Source: Synergistaceae bacterium (lineage in GTDB: Bacteria; Synergistota; Synergistia; Synergistales; Aminobacteriaceae). Taken from it: DNA of 6,992 nucleotides. How positions within the stretch are numbered: the first letter of the stretch is position 1; each line of letters opens with the position of its first letter. The notes under the pieces are model-generated. The model was not told where the DNA came from, ran no database searches, and was given only the letters and a program-made list of their open reading frames with translations. The stretch covers positions 1 to 6,992 of the forward strand of contig JAFVEW010000334.1 of the NCBI GenBank assembly GCA_017475805.1. The letters are read 5' to 3'. A program made the translations under genes and the position numbers. This document shows, in pieces, positions 5,367 through 6,992 of this stretch.

Positions 5367-6992
5367 TGCAGGTTTTCAAAGGCACTAAAATCGTAAACGG
5401 GATCGCTATCGGCAAAATAAAAATCTACAAAGCTCCCGTTTATGAAATTAATGAAGAACTCGTCAGCGACATCGCAGCAGAGCTTGAACGATTCGAGGCC
5501 GCACGCGTAAAAGTTCAAGAAGAACAAAACGCTCTCTATGAAAAAGAAATGGCTGAAGGACACGGTGAGACCGCAGGAATTTTTGAAGCTCACGCTATGA
5601 TGCTTGACGACGAGGACTTAATCGACTCATGCAAAGAAATGATGGCCGAAGGTCATACGGCTGAGTTCGCTGTCCGGGACGGTTTTGAAGCCGCCGCTGA
5701 AATGTTCAGAAACATGGACGACGAATATTTTAAGGCTCGCAGTGCTGACGTTATCGACCTTAAAAATTCTATGCTCGATGTTTTGTTCGGCGCGGACTCG
5801 GCTAATTTACAAGGCACAGAGCCGGCGATTTTAGTCGCAGAAGATTTAGCTCCGTCCGAGACAGTTAAATTAGATAAATCTTTATTGCTTGGCCTTGTTA
5901 CTCGTCAGGGAAGTTCAAACAGCCACACCGCAATTTTAGCGAGAAGTATGAACTGGCCGACGTTAATTCAGTGTCATGATGTTGCAGACGATTGGGACGG
6001 AAAATTTGCCATTCTTGACGGCTATAACTCCTGCATTTACATTGAGCCTGAGCAGAAAATTATCGATGAGCTTACAGCCAAGCAGAAAGAAGACAAAGAA
6101 AAAGAAGCTAAACTTCAGGAGCTTAAAGGCAAGCCCACCGAGACTAAAGACGGCTACAAAGTCAGACTTTACGCGAATATCGGCGGTCCGAAAGATATTA
6201 ATTTCGTCATCGAAAACGATGCTGAAGGAGTCGGACTTTTCCGCAGCGAATTTGTCTATCTCGACAGCAAGACTGACCCGACCGAAGAAGAACAATTCCA
6301 GGCTTACAAGAAAGTTTTAGAGGCTCTTTCTCCGCGTTTAATAGTAATAAGAACTTGCGACATCGGCGCAGATAAGACGATTGACTACATGAATCTTGAC
6401 AAAGAAGAAAATCCGGCGTTAGGATTTAGAGCGATTCGAATCTGTCTGACTCGAAAGGACTTTTTCAAACGTCAGCTTAGAGCTTTGCTCCGTGCTTCAG
6501 CTTATGGAAACTTGGGTATAATGTTCCCGATGATTATAAGCAAGTGGGAAGTTCAAGAATGTAAAGCGATCTTAGACGAATGCAAAAAAGAACTTGAGTC
6601 CGAAGGTGTTAAAATCGGCAAGTATGAGATCGGAATCATGATTGAAACTCCGGCGGCGGCGTTATGCGCTGACGACTTGGCGGAAGAAGTTGACTTTTTC
6701 TCGCTCGGTACTAACGACTTGACGCAATACACCTGCGCTATTGATAGACAGAGCGCGAATCTTGAAAGATTTGCGAATACTCATCACCCTGCTTTGCTGA
6801 GATTAATCCGCGAAACTATCGAGGCAGGACACCGCCACAACACTTGGGTTGGAATTTGCGGAGAATTAGGCGCAGATCCCGAACTCACGGAAGAATTTTT
6901 GAAGTGGGGCGTCGATGAGCTTTCAGTCAATCCTAAGAGCGTTCTGCCTTTGAGAGATAGAATCAGAGCTATGGATCTTTCAAAATTTAAGA
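5366..6992 (+). CDS. ptsI: PTS Enzyme I (phosphoenolpyruvate-protein phosphotransferase), 3' end outside window
   Basis: Enzyme I starts the sugar phosphotransferase relay: it takes phosphate from PEP onto a histidine and gives it to HPr. The frame is open for 542 codons to the window end, against a family length of about 570, so only the last few dozen residues are missing. The N-terminal part (1 to about 145) includes the helical HPr-binding domain. The phospho-histidine is His 187 in SNSHTAILARS. A charged Lys/Glu-rich linker follows (about 228-262), then the PEP-binding barrel with GLFRSEF (Arg 293, Glu 295), RTCDIGADK (331-337), NPALGFRAIR (349-358), the metal-ligand region IMIETPAAA (Glu 427), SLGTNDLTQY (447-456), and GICGE with Cys 499, the usual acid/base cysteine. 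All key residues are present. AAGGAG (5352-5357) inside the end of ptsH lies 8 bases before the ATG, which overlaps the ptsH stop by one base. Confidence 0.97.
   Translation, partial: MQVFKGTKIVNGIAIGKIKIYKAPVYEINEELVSDIAAELERFEAARVKVQEEQNALYEKEMAEGHGETAGIFEAHAMMLDDEDLIDSCKEMMAEGHTAEFAVRDGFEAAAEMFRNMDDEYFKARSADVIDLKNSMLDVLFGADSANLQGTEPAILVAEDLAPSETVKLDKSLLLGLVTRQGSSNSHTAILARSMNWPTLIQCHDVADDWDGKFAILDGYNSCIYIEPEQKIIDELTAKQKEDKEKEAKLQELKGKPTETKDGYKVRLYANIGGPKDINFVIENDAEGVGLFRSEFVYLDSKTDPTEEEQFQAYKKVLEALSPRLIVIRTCDIGADKTIDYMNLDKEENPALGFRAIRICLTRKDFFKRQLRALLRASAYGNLGIMFPMIISKWEVQECKAILDECKKELESEGVKIGKYEIGIMIETPAAALCADDLAEEVDFFSLGTNDLTQYTCAIDRQSANLERFANTHHPALLRLIRETIEAGHRHNTWVGICGELGADPELTEEFLKWGVDELSVNPKSVLPLRDRIRAMDLSKFK

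Noticed and set aside
5963..6320. Open frames on both strands inside ptsI
   Set aside because: They lie wholly inside the conserved Enzyme I coding region and have no ribosome binding site or recognisable protein.

Overview
This window looks like chromosome from a flagellated, AT-rich anaerobic bacterium, most likely Synergistota. The lineage call is an inference. It rests on the flagellin N-terminus ([16 protein letters not shown]) and on a very long flagellin middle region of a type I associate with Synergistota and some Clostridia. AT-rich spacers and strong AGGAGG ribosome binding sites fit but are not specific. All four genes whose ends are visible stop with TAA.

Layout. The left edge (1 to about 240, minus strand) holds the 5' end of an IS630-type transposase with a one-base frameshift, lying just past the end of a thioredoxin-like gene (254-592, minus). 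The thioredoxin has an unusual KCGSC active site. It sits behind the terminator of a type I glyceraldehyde-3-phosphate dehydrogenase gene (680-1693, minus). That gene has its own -10 box and an inverted repeat at the likely transcription start. Upstream, and separated by a good terminator, is a large flagellin gene (1888-4434, minus). It would encode 848 residues, but an in-frame TAA stands at codon 98. It is preceded by a near-consensus sigma-28 promoter, a possible sigma-70 promoter further upstream, and a leader of about 110 nt. A tRNA gene with a CAU anticodon and its own sigma-70 promoter follows (4711-4787, minus). After an AT-rich divergent spacer, the plus strand carries ptsH (HPr) and ptsI (Enzyme I). 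Their stop and start codons overlap as TAATG, and ptsI runs off the right edge with 542 codons visible.

How the genes relate. ptsHI encodes the general phosphorelay of the PEP-dependent sugar phosphotransferase system, and gap is a central glycolytic step, so both serve carbohydrate metabolism. They are separate transcription units on opposite strands. The flagellin is the filament subunit and appears to be under the flagellar sigma factor.

Most of the window is ordinary housekeeping sequence. I found no new defence, biosynthetic or mobile system. The observations most worth checking are the single in-frame stop in an otherwise intact flagellin, the thioredoxin active site, and the loss of the regulatory serine in HPr.
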